From assembly GCA_965153355.1 (NCBI GenBank), contig OZ231127.1:36890001-36954000 (forward strand): a stretch of 64,000 nucleotides of DNA. Direction: 5' to 3'. Both the position numbers and the translations under genes were made by a program. The notes beneath the pieces are model-generated. The model did no database searches. It was not told the origin of the DNA and was given only the letters and a program-made list of their open reading frames with translations. The stretch's first letter is position 1. Each line of letters opens with the position of its first letter. Source of the DNA: Flaccisagitta enflata (Eukaryota; Chaetognatha; Sagittoidea; Aphragmophora). Shown one piece after another: positions 47,761 through 60,234 of the stretch.

Positions 47761-50700
47761 CAACAAAGACAACAAAGCAATCAATGAAACGGACAATCAG
47801 GACAAGCCAACGGAGATTGTGATCAAGCACATAACTTCGCGCACTCAGATTAGACACAATCCGGCATCCGCAAGCAATGTCAAGAATTACCCCGCGGGAC
47901 CAAGCAATTTTGCCAACACTCCAATCATTCAAAAAATCTGACAAATCTGCAACTTGAAGTAACAAATCATCGGCAGCAACTTAAACTCGACAGAAAGAAC
48001 AAGGAGTGCGACGAGCTAACGGACCTCCTTGCCAGCCAGAGTCAAAGACAATCACTCCACAAGCAAGTGATTGACAGCCAAAAACAACAATTAGTCAGAA
48101 TTCAACAACAAAACTCCAAGTGTCTCAATCTGATTGAAACCAGAAATCAGCGCAATCAAGGATTGATACCATTGCAAGCGGAGCTTGCTTAGGCGAAAAA
48201 AGAGAAAGATGAAGTCAAAGACAATCACATAAAAGAAAGAAATCGCCTTCAACAAAATCTTCTAAACGTATCGGAGGATCTTTGGGTAGAAATTGCCCAA
48301 TTGGAAATGGCACAAAGTCAATTGGCAGAAATCTGGGGAAACCAAGCAGAAGAGCTTGAGACAAAACTAATAGGGCCAAAAAGCATTCGTAAAGCCGAAA
48401 TTACAAGAGTCAAAACTGCCAAAATTCGCTAGAAAAAAGCGCGGAAGATTTGCGACTGAAATACAAGGAGTGAAGCAATACTCTCAAAAAAGCAAATCGC
48501 AATGCATAACAAGCATTTCGAAGATTGGGCCTCGGAGACCAAGCGAGAAAAATTAAAGGAAGGATACGAGACGTGCATAGAGATGCTCAGCAGAGACAGA
48601 ATTACACTTACCATGTGTGAAGAAAGCTACGAGAAACTACTACAACTGGGAGACACCAAGTGCAAATTCCTTACACTACGCGCCACCAACGCCGAGAAGC
48701 GTGAGGAGGAAGAGCGCGCCAAAGCCAAAAAATACAACAACAACTTGAATGCAACAAAGTCTGAATTGCATAAACTGAAATTTGAATTGCTCACCATCCC
48801 ACACAGCAGTAGAGAAACACCATCGACACCCGTTTGTGACAAACAAGATGGAAAAGAAAACAACAACAACGATAGCAACAACAACCAATATGACAACGAC
48901 AACGTCAACAACATCCAAGAAGCAAACAAGCGCACTTACAAGCCAACCATCGTTGTCAGCAGCATCAACATCGTCCCAAAAAGGAGTCCTGACAACAACA
49001 ACGACAAAGACGACTCGACTATCAGCGCTATCAGCACCCTTTCTCATGATGTCACAACTGACGCAAATGCGGCAGCAGCAGCAACAGCAGCAGCCACACC
49101 AACAATGGCAGCAGCAGCAGCAACAACAGCGGCAGCAGCAGCAGCAACAACAACTGCCACCATGGATTCAGCATGAATTTAACAAGTGGCGAACAGAATA
49201 CCTCCACCACCGCCGTTATTACTACCGCCGCAGCTAACATCACCACCGCCAATTATGCCAGGGATGACAATATCGTCACCGCCGCTGACACCGCTGATGT
49301 TAAACCCGAGATTCATGTCGTCGATAATCCCAACAAGCATTCCGGCCCAGGATAATCCCAGCAGTTCAACTTCAACCGCAAACGCCGCGAGTGGGAAAGC
49401 GCGTCATGAGCAGATGCTCATCAACGCCATCATGCGACCGTCGGAAAATGGAAAAATCGACGTCAACGCAATCAAAGAAATATTTGGACAAACCCCCGGC
49501 AACAATAAATTTCCAATCACCACTCAAAACACTGGAGATCAAGACACCTACCAGCGCGGAAACATCGGGCATGGAACCCTCAATGGCGCAATTACGCCAC
49601 ATGGCAACACCTTCAGTCAAGCCTTTTCAAGAGAATGAAAAAAGGCATGGAGCATCAATTACCGCAACGGAAACGAAATCATCTGATACATCAGAGACAA
49701 AGGAAAAATCACGGAACTTATGCGCCACCATGGAATTATACACAATATTACACAACAAGGATGGTACATCAATCAGCAAGGCTACGTCGTCGTCAACAAC
49801 GACGCCATTGCCTACAACAACGACGTCAGAGGAGACCTCGATTGGGCGCCCGACAGCGACAATGAAACCAAGCGGGAAAACAACTCCACAAGCACAGTCT
49901 ACGAAACAGAATAGATCAAGAACGGAAATATGGCCTCAAAATATCAAAAGATGACTAATGCGTGTCACCAAATCCACAAATGCATCAATTCTGCTCCAAG
50001 TCCATCTGCAAGGAACAATATTGATGAGACCAAATCAGCTGAATCAGCTGGACAATCTGATGAGAGAGTGCATCACAATCAGCATGACGCCTCAGCCAAT
50101 GGCAAATCAACCACAAAGATGCCAAAGCTGTCCTTCAAACAAAAGAAAGACGCCGTCGAAAAAGGAAGCAAGCAAATGACGACGACATTGACAGCGCAAT
50201 CACGGAGGCCGCTGTCAGCAGACCAAGAAAGCAAGCGATCACCATTAATAAGAGCCAACAACATCACGGGACGAGCAATTCAGCGGCGTCGCACCAAAAT
50301 CAGCACCAACCAAATCCAATCCAATCCAATCCAGCACAGTCATATTGCAGCAAATCAGCAGGAGCAAAGCCAGTTAAATGCACCATGGGCGGCAACGAAG
50401 CATCAATCTGGTTCAAATTCAAACAATTGGGAGGATCAAAGGACACCAAGCCAGCATCACGCGGATCCGAAACCAATTATGAAGGAATCAACCTCGAGAT
50501 CGCGCAAGACAGAATCCAGAGGAATGACGATGCATGGCTGGCAAATCAAATCTACAAACAAGAAGGAGCAAGAAGACGCAGTCCAAGAACGACGGTGGGA
50601 AAGAGAATGCAACGAGAATGATAGAATGAGAAGACTGAACAAAGACCTAAGCAAGGACATAACAAATTATGGTGGAATAGCGAAGTCAATCAGCATCATA

Positions 50701-50988
50701 GAGGAAAGTATCAAAGAAATCGACAATGTGCTGCAAGAAGCGACGAAAGACACTGTAAATATCTCACAACCGTCACAGAATATGCTAATGTCAAAACTGG
50801 CTGAAGCTAAAAGATGTAGAAATGAAGCAGCACAAATAAAGAAGAAAAACAACATCATGGATCTGACCACACAAGCAAGCATCACTGCACTTCTGGACAA
50901 ATCTGCAGATATCATAAATGAGCTAACGAACGACGCACCGTGGCTAATATACACCCCTGACGCTGAAAAATACCAGCCGACCACCTAG
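47700..50988 (+). pseudogene. Large coiled-coil / Gln-Asn-rich protein, interrupted
   Basis: One frame (ATG 48502 frame) reads as protein from about 47700 to 49920. In order: a Q/N-rich part, a coiled coil (about 47940-48480; LTDLLASQSQRQSLHKQ, LLNVSEDLWVEIAQLEMAQS), more coiled coil (48502-48800; KREEEERAKAKKY), a low-complexity N/T/A or Q stretch, a proline-rich segment (49195-49380), NAIMRPSENGKIDVNAIKEI, and ITQQGWYINQQGYVVVNND. It is broken by TGA 47785, TAG 47851, TAG 48190, TAG 48430, TGA 48457, TGA 49174, TAA 49180, TGA 49636, TGA 49684 and TAG 49912. Around 48.8-49.2 and 49.95-50.6 kb neighbouring frames read better (QQLPPWIQHEFNKWRTEY; EIAQDRIQRNDDAWLANQ), pointing to frameshifts. 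The final frame, 49930-50988, ends inside the first satellite unit. Family unknown; decayed element gene, or assembly indels. Confidence 0.5.
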
Positions 50989-53900
50989 AACCACCCGACC
51001 CCCCTAAAACACCATCACCGTGGCTAATATACACCCCTGACGCTGAAAAATACCAGCCGACCACCTAGAACCACCCGACCCCCCTAAAACACCATCACCG
51101 TGGCTAATATACACCCCTGACGCTGAAAAATACCAGCCGACCACCTAGAACCACCCGACCCCCCTAAAACACCATCACCGTGGCTAATATACACCCCTGA
51201 CGCTGAAAAATACCAGCCGACCACCTAGAACCACCCGACCCCCCTAAAACACCATCACCGTGGCTAATATACACCCCTGACGCTGAAAAATACCAGCCGA
51301 CCACCTAGAACCACCTGACCCCCCTAAAACACCATCACCGTGGCTAATATACACCCCTGACGCTGAAAAATACCAGCCGACCACCTAGAACCACCCGACC
51401 CCCCTAAAACACCATCACCGTGGCTAATATACACCCCTGACGCTGAAAAATACCAGCCGACCACCTAGAACCACCCGACCCCCCTAAAACACCATCACCG
51501 TGGCTAATATACACCCCTGACGCTGAAAAATACCAGCCGACCACCTAGAACCACCCGACCCCCCTAAAACACCATCACCGTGGCTAATATACACCCCTGA
51601 CGCTGAAAAATACCAGCCGACCACCTAGAACCACCCGACCCCCCTAAAACACCATCACCGTGGCTAATATACACCCCTGACGCTGAAAAATACCAGCCGA
51701 CCACCTAGAACCACCCGACCCCCCTAAAACACCATCACCGTGGCTAATATACACCCCTGACGCTGAAAAATACCAGCCGACCACCTAGAACCACCCGACC
51801 CCCCTAAAACACCATCACCGTGGCTAATATACACCCCTGACGCTGAAAAATACCAGCCGACCACCTAGAACCACCCGACCCCCCTAAAACACCATCACCG
51901 TGGCTAATATACACCCCTGACGCTGAAAAATACCAGCCGACCACCTAGAACCACCCGACCCCCCTAAAACACCATCACCGTGGCTAATATACACCCCTGA
52001 CGCTGAAAAATACCAGCCGACCACCTAGAACCACCTGACCCCCCTAAAACACCATCACCGTGGCTAATATACACCCCTGACGCTGAAAAATACCAGCCGA
52101 CCACCTAGAACCACCCGACCCCCCTAAAACACCATCACCGTGGCTAATATACACCCCTGACGCTGAAAAATACCAGCCGACCACCTAGAACCACCCGACC
52201 CCCCTAAAACACCATCACCGTGGCTAATATACACCCCTGACGCTGAAAAATACCAGCCGACCACCTAGAACCACCTGACCCACCTAAAACACCATCACCG
52301 TTGCTAATATACACCCCTGACGCTGAAAACTACCAGCCGACCACCTAGAACCACCCGACCCCCCTAAAACACCATCACCGTGGCTAATATACACCCCTGA
52401 CGCTGAAAAATACCAGCCGACCACCTAGAACCACCCGACCCCCCTAAAACACCATCACCGTGGCTAATATACACCCCTGACGCTGAAAAATACCAGCCGA
52501 CCACCTAGAACCACCCGACCCCTAAAACACCATCACCGTGGCTAATACACCTGACGCCAAAAAATACCAGCCGACCACCTAGAACCACCCACCTCTAAAA
52601 CACCATCACCGTGCTAATATACACCCCTGACGCTGAAAAATACCAGCCGACCACCTAGAACCACCCGACCCCTAAAACACCATCACCGTGGCTAATATAC
52701 ACCCCTGACGCTGAAAAATACCAGCCGACCACCTAGAACCACCCGACCCCTAAAACACCATCACCGTGGCTAATATACACCTGGCTGAAAAATACCAGCC
52801 GACCACCTAGAACCACCCGACCCCCTAAAACACCATCACCGTGGCTAATATACACCCCTGACGCTGAAAAATACCAGCCGACCACCAGAACCACCCGACC
52901 CCTAAAACACCATCACCGTGGCTAATATACACCCTGACGCTGAAAATACCAGCCGACCACCAGAACCACCCGACCCCTAAAACACCATCACCGTGGCTAA
53001 TATACACCCCTGACGCTGAAAAATACCAGCCGACCACCTAGAACCACCCGACCCTAAAACAACACCATCACCGTGGCTAATATACACCTGACGCTGAAAA
53101 ATACCAGCCGACCACCTAGAACCACCCGACCCCTAAAACACCATCACCGTGGCTAATATACACCCCTGACGCTGAAAATACCAGCCGACCACCTAGAACC
53201 ACCTGACCCCCCTAAAACACCATCACCGTGGCTAATATACACCCCTGACGCTGAAAAATACCAGCCGACCACCTAGAACCACCCGACCCCCCTAAAACAC
53301 CATCACCGTGGCTAATATACACCCCTGACGCTGAAAAATACCAGCCGACCACCTAGAACCACCCGCCCCCCCTAAAACACCATCACCGTGGCTAATATAC
53401 ACCCCTGACGCTGAAAAATACCAGCCGACCACCTAGAACCACCCGACCCCCCTAAAACACCATCACCGTGGCTAATATACACCCCTGACGCTGAAAAATA
53501 CCAGCCGACCACCTAGAACCACCCGACCCCTAAAACACCATCACCGTGGCTAACACCCTGACGCTGAAAAATACCAGCCGACCACCTAGAACCACCCGAC
53601 CCCCTAAAACACCATCACCGTGTAATATACACCCCTGACGCTGAAAATACCAGCCGACCACCTAGAACCACCCGACCCCTAAAACACCATCACCGTGGCT
53701 AATATACACCCCTGACGCTGAAAAATACCAGCCGACCACCTAGAACCACCTGACCCCCCTAAAACACCATCACCGTGGCTAATATACACCCCTGACGCTG
53801 AAAAATACCAGCCGACCACCTAGAACCACCCGACCCCCCTAAAACACCATCACCGTGGCTAATATACACCCCTGACGCTGAAAAATACCAGCCGACCACC

Positions 53901-56900
53901 TAGAACCACCCGACCCCCAAAAAACACCATCACCGTGGCTAATATACACCCCTGACGCTGAAAAATACCAGCCGACCACCTAGAACCACCCGACCCCCCT
54001 AAAACACCATCACCGTGGCTACTATACACCCCTGACGCTGAAAAATACCAGCCGACCACCTAGAACCACCCGACTCCCCTAAAACACCATCACTGGCTAT
54101 ATACACCCCTGACGCTGAAAAATACCAGCCGACCACCTAGAACCACCCGACCCCTAAAACACCATCACCGTGGCTAATATACACCCCTGACGCTGAAAAA
54201 TACCAGCCACCACCCAGGAACCACCCGACCCCCTAAAACACCACACCGTGGCTAATATACACCCCTGACGCTGAAAAATACCACAGACCACCTAGAACCA
54301 CCCGACCCCTAAAACACCATCACCGTGGCTAATATACACCCTGACGCTGAAAATACCAGCCGACCACCTAGAACCACCCGACCCCTAAAACACCATCACC
54401 GTGGCTAATATACACCCCTGACGCTGAAAAATACCAGCCACCACCTAGAACCACCCGACCCCTAAAACACCATCACCGTGGCTAATATACACCCCTGACG
54501 CTGAAAATACCAGCCGACCACCTAGAACCACCCGACTAAACACCATCACCGTGGCTAATATACACCCTGACGCTGAAAAATACCAGCCGACCACCTAGAA
54601 CCACCCGACTTCCTAAAACACCATCACCGTGGCTAATATACACCCCTGACGCTGAAAAATACCAGCCGACCACCTAGAACCACCCGACCCCCCTAAAACA
54701 CCATCACCGTGGCTAATATACACCCCTGACGCTGAAAAATACCAGCCGACCACCTAGAACCACCCGACCCCCCTAAAACACCATCACCGTGGCTAATATA
54801 CACCCCTGACGCTGAAAAATACCAGCCGACCACCTAGAACCACCCGACCCCCCTAAAACACCATCACCGTGGCTAATATACACCCCTGACGCTGAAAAAT
54901 ACCAGCCGACCACCTAGAACCACCTGACCCCCCTAAAACACCATCACCGTGGCTAATATACACCCCTGACGCTGAAAAATACCAGCCGACCACCTAGAAC
55001 CACCCGGCCCCCCTAAAACACCATCACCGTGGCTAATATACACCCCTGACGCTGAAAAATACCAGCCGACCACCTAGAACCACCCGACCCCCCTAAAACA
55101 CCATCACCGTGGCTAATATACACCCCTGACGCTGAAAAATACCAGCCGACCACCTAGAACCACCCGACCCCCCTAAAACACCATCACCGTGGCTAATATA
55201 CACCCCTGACGCTGAAAAATACCAGCCGACCACCTAGAACCACCCGACCCCCCTAAAACACCATCACCGTGGCTAATATACACCCCTGACGCTGAAAAAT
55301 ACCAGCCGACCACCTAGAACCACCCGACCCCCCTAAAACACCATCACCGTGGCTAATATACACCCCTGACGCTGAAAAATACCAGCCGACCACCTAGAAC
55401 CACCCGACTTCTAAAACACCATCACCGTGGCTAATATACACCCCTGACGCTGAAAAATACCAGCCGACCACCTAGAACCACCCGACTTCCTAACACACAT
55501 CACCGTGGCTAATATACACCCCTGACGCTGAAAAATACCAGCCGACCACCTAGAACCACCCGACCCCCCTAAAACACCATCACCGTGGCTAATATACACC
55601 CCTGACGCTGAAAAATACCAGCCGACCACCTAGAACCACCCGACCCCCCTAAAACACCATCACCGTGGCTAATATACACCCCTGACGCTGAAAAATACCA
55701 GCCGACCACCTAGAACCACCCGACCCCCCTAAAACACCATCACCGTGGCTAATATACACCCCTGACGCTGAAAAATACCAGCCGACCACCTAGAACCACC
55801 CGACCCCCCTAAAACACCATCACCGTGGCTAATATACACCCCTGACGCTGAAAAATACCAGCCGACCACCTAGAACCACCCGACCCCCCTAAAACACCAT
55901 CACCGTGGCTAATATACACCCCTGACGCTGAAAAATACCAGCCGACCACCTAGAACCACCCGACCCCCCTAAAACACCATCACCGTGGCTAATATACACC
56001 CCTGACGCTGAAAAATACCAGCCGACCACCTAGAACCACCCGACCCCCCTAAAACACCATCACCGTGGCTAATATACACCCCTGACGCTGAAAAATACCA
56101 GCCGACCACCTAGAACCACCCGACCCCCCTAAAACACCATCACCGTGGCTAATATACACCCCTGACGCTGAAAAATACCAGCCGACCACCTAGAACCACC
56201 TGACCCCCCTAAAACACCATCACCGTGGCTAATATACACCCCTGACGCTGAAAAATACCAGCCGACCACCTAGAACCACCCGACCCCCCTAAAACACCAT
56301 CACCGTGGCTAATATACACCCCTGACGCTGAAAAATACCAGCCGACCACCTAGAACCACCCGACCCCCCTAAAACACCATCACCGTGGCTAATATACACC
56401 CCTGACGCTGAAAAATACCAGCCGACCACCTAGAACCACCCGACCCCCCTAAAACACCATCACCGTGGCTAATATACACCCCTGACGCTGAAAAATACCA
56501 GCCGACCACCTAGAACCACCCGACCCCCCTAAAACACCATCACTGTGGCTAATATACACCCCTGACGCTGAAAAATACCAGCCGACCACCTAGAACCAAC
56601 TGACCCCCCTAAAACATCATCACCGTGGCTAATATACACCCCTGACGCTGAAAAATACCAGCCGACCACCTAGAACCACCCGACCCCCCTAAAACACCAT
56701 CACCGTGGCTAATATACACCCCTGACGCTGAAAAATACCAGCCGACCACCTAGAACCACCCGACCCCCCTAAAACACCATCACCGTGGCTAATATACACC
56801 CCTGACGCTGAAAAATACCAGCCGACCACCTAGAACCACCCGACCCCCCTAAAACACCATCACCGTGGCTAATATACACCCCTGACGCTGAAAAATACCA

Positions 56901-57012
56901 GCCGACCACCTAGAACCACCCGACCCCCCTAAAACACCATCACCGTGGCTAATATACACCCCTGACGCTGAAAAATACCAGCCGACCACCTAGAACCACC
57001 CGACCCCCCTAC
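50937..57012. repeat. 80-bp satellite array 2 (about 76 copies)
   Basis: Same unit as array 1 with two fixed differences: CTAATATACACC for CTACTATACACC and mostly CACCCGACC for CACCTGACC. Units are near identical at both ends, but 52.5-54.6 kb and 55.40-55.50 kb are full of small deletions, mainly in C and A runs. A single array-1-type CTACTATACACC unit sits at about 54018. Confidence 0.97.
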
Positions 57013-57095
57013 ACCTAGGTCCTATCCCACTTCATTGGTGTCCTTGATAGCCGGTCAACGTCCCTCCCACCTCCACACATCAAGTTTTCTTTTAT
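57013..57095 (+). other. Conserved tail after satellite array 2
   Basis: CCTAGGTCCTATCCCAC..., then an exact 28-bp match (57050-57077) to the tail of array 1 and a T-rich end. It marks the probable right boundary of the 19-kb unit. Confidence 0.8.
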
Positions 57096-57560
57096 TTGTT
57101 GCTAAAATCAAATTCCTTTTATTTTTTGATTAACCTGCATGGGTCACATCTATCATTGCTTTGATTATCTTAAAGAGTCTTTGTTCCATATTTCATACCA
57201 ATTGTTAATTTCATCAGGTATTTGGAAAGAAATACCCAACATGTTAAGAAAAAAGATTTCTTTTTCAAAACTTTGTCGAGACAACTTTATACAAATAGAG
57301 TTTTTACATCTACCTGGTGATCAGGCTTGCATTTTAAGGAATAACAAATAACGCCGTAACTCGGAAGAGTTGGGGGCCTCTTGGTAGATCGAAGGAGAAG
57401 TAGAAGAAGAAGCTGAAGAAGCAGAAGAAAAAGAAGAAGAAGAAGAAGAAGAGGAAGAAGCAGAAGAAGAAGTAGAAGAACAAGTGACACGGGTCTTCAC
57501 TACGCTATCCAATACGCTACGCACACCATGTTTGCTTGCTCCTTCTTGGCTTCTCCGGAC
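57096..57560. other. No supported gene; GAA-rich tract
   Basis: Unique AT-rich DNA, then an imperfect (GAAGAA)n tract at 57388-57480. The 70-codon plus frame at 57139 is not recognisable. Confidence 0.55.
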
Positions 57561-58066
57561 ACGCTTACTAACTTCATTGAAGGACGGATGGACGGACGTC
57601 TCGAAATTACCCCATGTGTCCTACAGGACATCGGCCCTTTTGGGCCGCTGCCCAAAAAGTTTTTGAAAATACGTACATATTTTCCCATTTTTAGTTGCGG
57701 ACACAAATAGGGAATATTCTCCGTCTCCGTCCGTCCGTTTGCCACCCCCCCCTCCCCAGTCTCAAGGCTCAAATCCCAGTCCAAAGACCGAAATCCCAAC
57801 CTCGTGGCTCAAATCCTAGCCTCATGGCCTAAATCCCAGCTTCAAGACTGGAGCATTTGGGCCTCCAGGGTAGGACGAGGGCCTCCAGGCTATGATGTAG
57901 GCCTTGAGACTAGGATTTGGTCCATGAGGCTGGGATTTAGGTCTCGGGAATGGGATTTGAGCCTCGAGCCTTGGGGGGGGGATTAATGAACGGAGAAGGA
58001 GAAAATTCCCTACCTGTGTGAAAGCTTAGGCCATCGACCCCTTTGAGGCCGCTCCCCAAAAGGGGA
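57560..58066. mobile_element. Family D fragments (two types)
   Basis: 57560-57662 carries ACCCCATGTGTCCTACAGGA, ATCGGCCCTTTTGGGCCGC, TGCCCAAAAAG. 57695-58066 carries GGGAATATTCTCCG, GTCC tract, a GGCTCAAATCCCAG array, its inverted counterpart (GGGATTTAGG, GAGGCTGGGATT), and ends GAAAATTCCCTACCTGTGTG, AAAGC, CATCGACCCC. Confidence 0.7.
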
Positions 58067-58156
58067 CAAACTGACCGACCGACCAGCCAACCGATTGACC
58101 AACTGACTGACGGACATAGCGGGGTGTAGAGTCGCGTAGCACGCGACTTAAAAACA
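58060..58156 (-). mobile_element. Hairpin repeat A, 3-prime part
   Basis: GACCGACC tract, GACATAGCGGGGTGTAGAGT, then a perfect hairpin AGTCGCGTAGCACGCGACT and TTAAAAAC. Confidence 0.85.
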
Positions 58157-58237
58157 AATGACAGGAAAAGAGAAAACGAGAAAGAAGAAAATTAGGCCAA
58201 GGCCTGATACACGGCAAGAGAGGGCGCGTTTATAGTC

Positions 58238-58470
58238 AAAGACAATTGAGTTTTTAAGGCCATTCGGTCGCTCGCTATGTTCATTCACTCGCCTGGCTCA
58301 CTGCTCACTCGCTGTGCTCCACTACGCTCATTTTGCTTGCTCGCTCTGTTTACAGGCTTGCTCACTCACTTTGTTCGGTCCCTCATGATATACAGTTAAA
58401 TTCCTGAATATGTGTTTACACTGAAATCGCGGTTCACAGGAACAAACGCGCTTTTTCATCTTCACTAAAA
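58238..58470 (+). repeat. Family F repeat
   Basis: CATTCGGTCGCTCGCTATGT, repeated GCTCACTCGCT words, TTCCTGAATATGTGTTTACA, GGTTCACAGGAACAAACGCG. Closely matches 61.69-61.86 kb. Confidence 0.75.
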
Positions 58471-58473
58471 CCC

Positions 58474-58518
58474 TGAGTCGCAGACAGTTGGGCAGGGGCC
58501 GTAATGCGAAAACCGCGG

Positions 58519-58602
<84 letters not shown>

Positions 58603-58604
58603 AC
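58474..58604 (-). repeat. Repeat A fragment joined to (GA)n
   Basis: GAGTCGCAGACAGTTGGGCA, GGGGCCGTAATGCGAAAACC, then about 85 bp of GA in place of the GACC tract. Confidence 0.8.
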
Positions 58605-58856
58605 TTTCAAACGCAAGGATCAGTTGTTCAATTTACAACTTCTAGGGAGATTGGGGGCGCAAGATACTGGATGATGATGATGATGATTTTATCTCGTAAA
58701 CAAAAGGGCTATCCAGTTTTGATGCTTCAGAGATAATGTTGATATACACATCTATAGAGTGAGGATCAAGGATAAACGGAAAACTATTTTCTCAAATGAG
58801 CTCTACAGATTTTCAAAAATACACAATTATAGATTGATACACAATTATAGATTGAT

Positions 58857-59010
58857 AAACAGCAATCCAGTCATGGATGGTTGGGCAGGAGCTGAAATGC
58901 AAAACCCATTGCAAATTCAAAAATACCTCGGACCGACGGACCTTCCAACGGACCTATCGACGGACCAACCGACACGGCAAGGTGTAGAGTCGCGTGTCCG
59001 CGACTTAATG
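58857..59010 (-). mobile_element. Hairpin repeat A (short type)
   Basis: AGCAATCCAGTCATGGATGG, TTGGGCAGGAGCTGAAATGC, GGACCGACGGACC, GACACGGCAAGGTGTAGAGT, then the perfect hairpin AGTCGCGTGTCCGCGACTTA. Confidence 0.88.
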
Positions 59011-59084
59011 AAGAGTGATGCAAATTAGATCTAAGAGGAAGAAAGTCAAATGTAGTTCGACCCAACGGGAAAGAAAATCAAAAG

Positions 59085-59430
59085 ACAAGGGGGGGGGGGG
59101 GGAATATATATCAATATATGGCGTGAATATATATGGAAGCAAGCCAGCGAAGCAAGCGTAGCGAAGCGGAGCTGTACGCCCAGGCTGGAATATGGGCCTC
59201 GAGGCTGAGATATGGGCCAGGAAGTCGGGGAGAGGGAGGGTGCAAAGGAGGAGGGGGAGGAGGAGGAGGAGGAGGAGAATATTCCTCATATTTGTGTGAA
59301 AGCAAAGGTCATCGACCCCTTTGGGGTCGCTGTCCTGCTCCCTTTCCCAACTACAATCATGACCTACTCAAGCAGGGCATGGGTACCGCTGATTTTAACG
59401 CTATTGCGACTTTTTTTAATTGGGAAAAAA
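59085..59430. repeat. F-like and D-type mosaic
   Basis: A (G)n run at about 59090, AGCAAGCCAGCGAAGCAAGC, GGCTGGAATATGGGCCTCGA words, a GGA-rich stretch, then CTCATATTTGTGTGAAAGCA, GGTCATCGACCCCTTTGGGG and AAGCAGGGCATGGGTACCGC, the forward end of family D type 2. Confidence 0.6.
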
Positions 59431-59639
59431 ATCGAAAAACGTTTTTCGATTTTTTGAGTTTCGCTTGGGAATTAATTTTTTCCATTTTCGCTTGAGGCGT
59501 TTTGAGAAAGTTGAGTCACGACTAGGCTCGCCCGAGGCTGGGGTTGAAATTGTTACATGGTGAAAGAGGGGACTTTTTTACACCTCCTGGAAAAAATCAG
59601 GGCACTGTCGGACCAATACTTTAGGCGCTATGAATTTTT

Positions 59640-60185
59640 TAATCTTTTTTTGGGCAGCGGCCCCGAAGGGGACGATGTCCTGTAGAACACAGGGGGACTT
59701 TCGTTCGTCCGTTTGTGCGTTCGTTCGTTCGTTCGTTCGTTCGTGCGTCCCCCCCAGGCCCTCTCAGGCCTGAAATCTGCCCTCTCAGGACTGAAATTTA
59801 CCCTCTCAGACCTGAAATATGCATTTTCAGGCCTTGAATCTGCCCTCTCAGGCCTGAAATCTGCACTCTTAGGCATTGAATCTGCCCTCTCAGGCCTGAA
59901 TTTTGTCCTCTCAGGTCTGAAATCCACCCTCTCAGGCCCTCTCAGGCCTTATGTTTCCCCTCCCAGCCTGAGAGGGCAGATTTTAGGTCTGAGAGGGCAG
60001 ATTTCAGGCCTGAGAGGGCCTGGGGGAGCCGGACGGACAAACGCACAACCAAAAGTCCCCCTGTGTTCTACAGGACATCGTCCCCTTTGGGGCCGCTGCC
60101 CTGCTTCCCCTCACTCCAATTCAGAATCAGGCAAAGCAGGGCAACGGGTATCGCTGACCACACATTGCCCTTGGGCGACCTGTTA
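59640..60185. mobile_element. Family D element with inverted ends
   Basis: The left end TTGGGCAGCGGCCCCGAAGG, GACGATGTCCTGTAGAACAC and the right end GTGTTCTACAGGACATCGTC, CCCTTTGGGGCCGCTGCC are mutual reverse complements. Inside is a GTTC tract, 7-8 units of CCTCTCAGGCCTGAAATCTG and the reverse orientation of that unit near 59965-60020, so the inverted symmetry extends into the array. The flank GCCCTGCTT...AAAGCAGGGCAACGGGTATC follows. Confidence 0.8.
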
Positions 60186-60234
60186 TTTTTTCACATTTTC
60201 CCTATTTTTTTCTAAAATCAATATTTTTCATTAA

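Noticed and set aside
47700-49920. Stops explained specifically by C-to-T mutation
   Set aside because: Each standard stop codon is one C-to-T step from CAA, CAG or CGA, so the observation carries no information by itself.
37690-57095. LTR retrotransposon with terminal repeats at the ends of the 19-kb unit
   Set aside because: No copy of the 37.69-37.83 kb promoter segment was found near 57 kb, and no primer-binding site or reverse transcriptase text was recognised.
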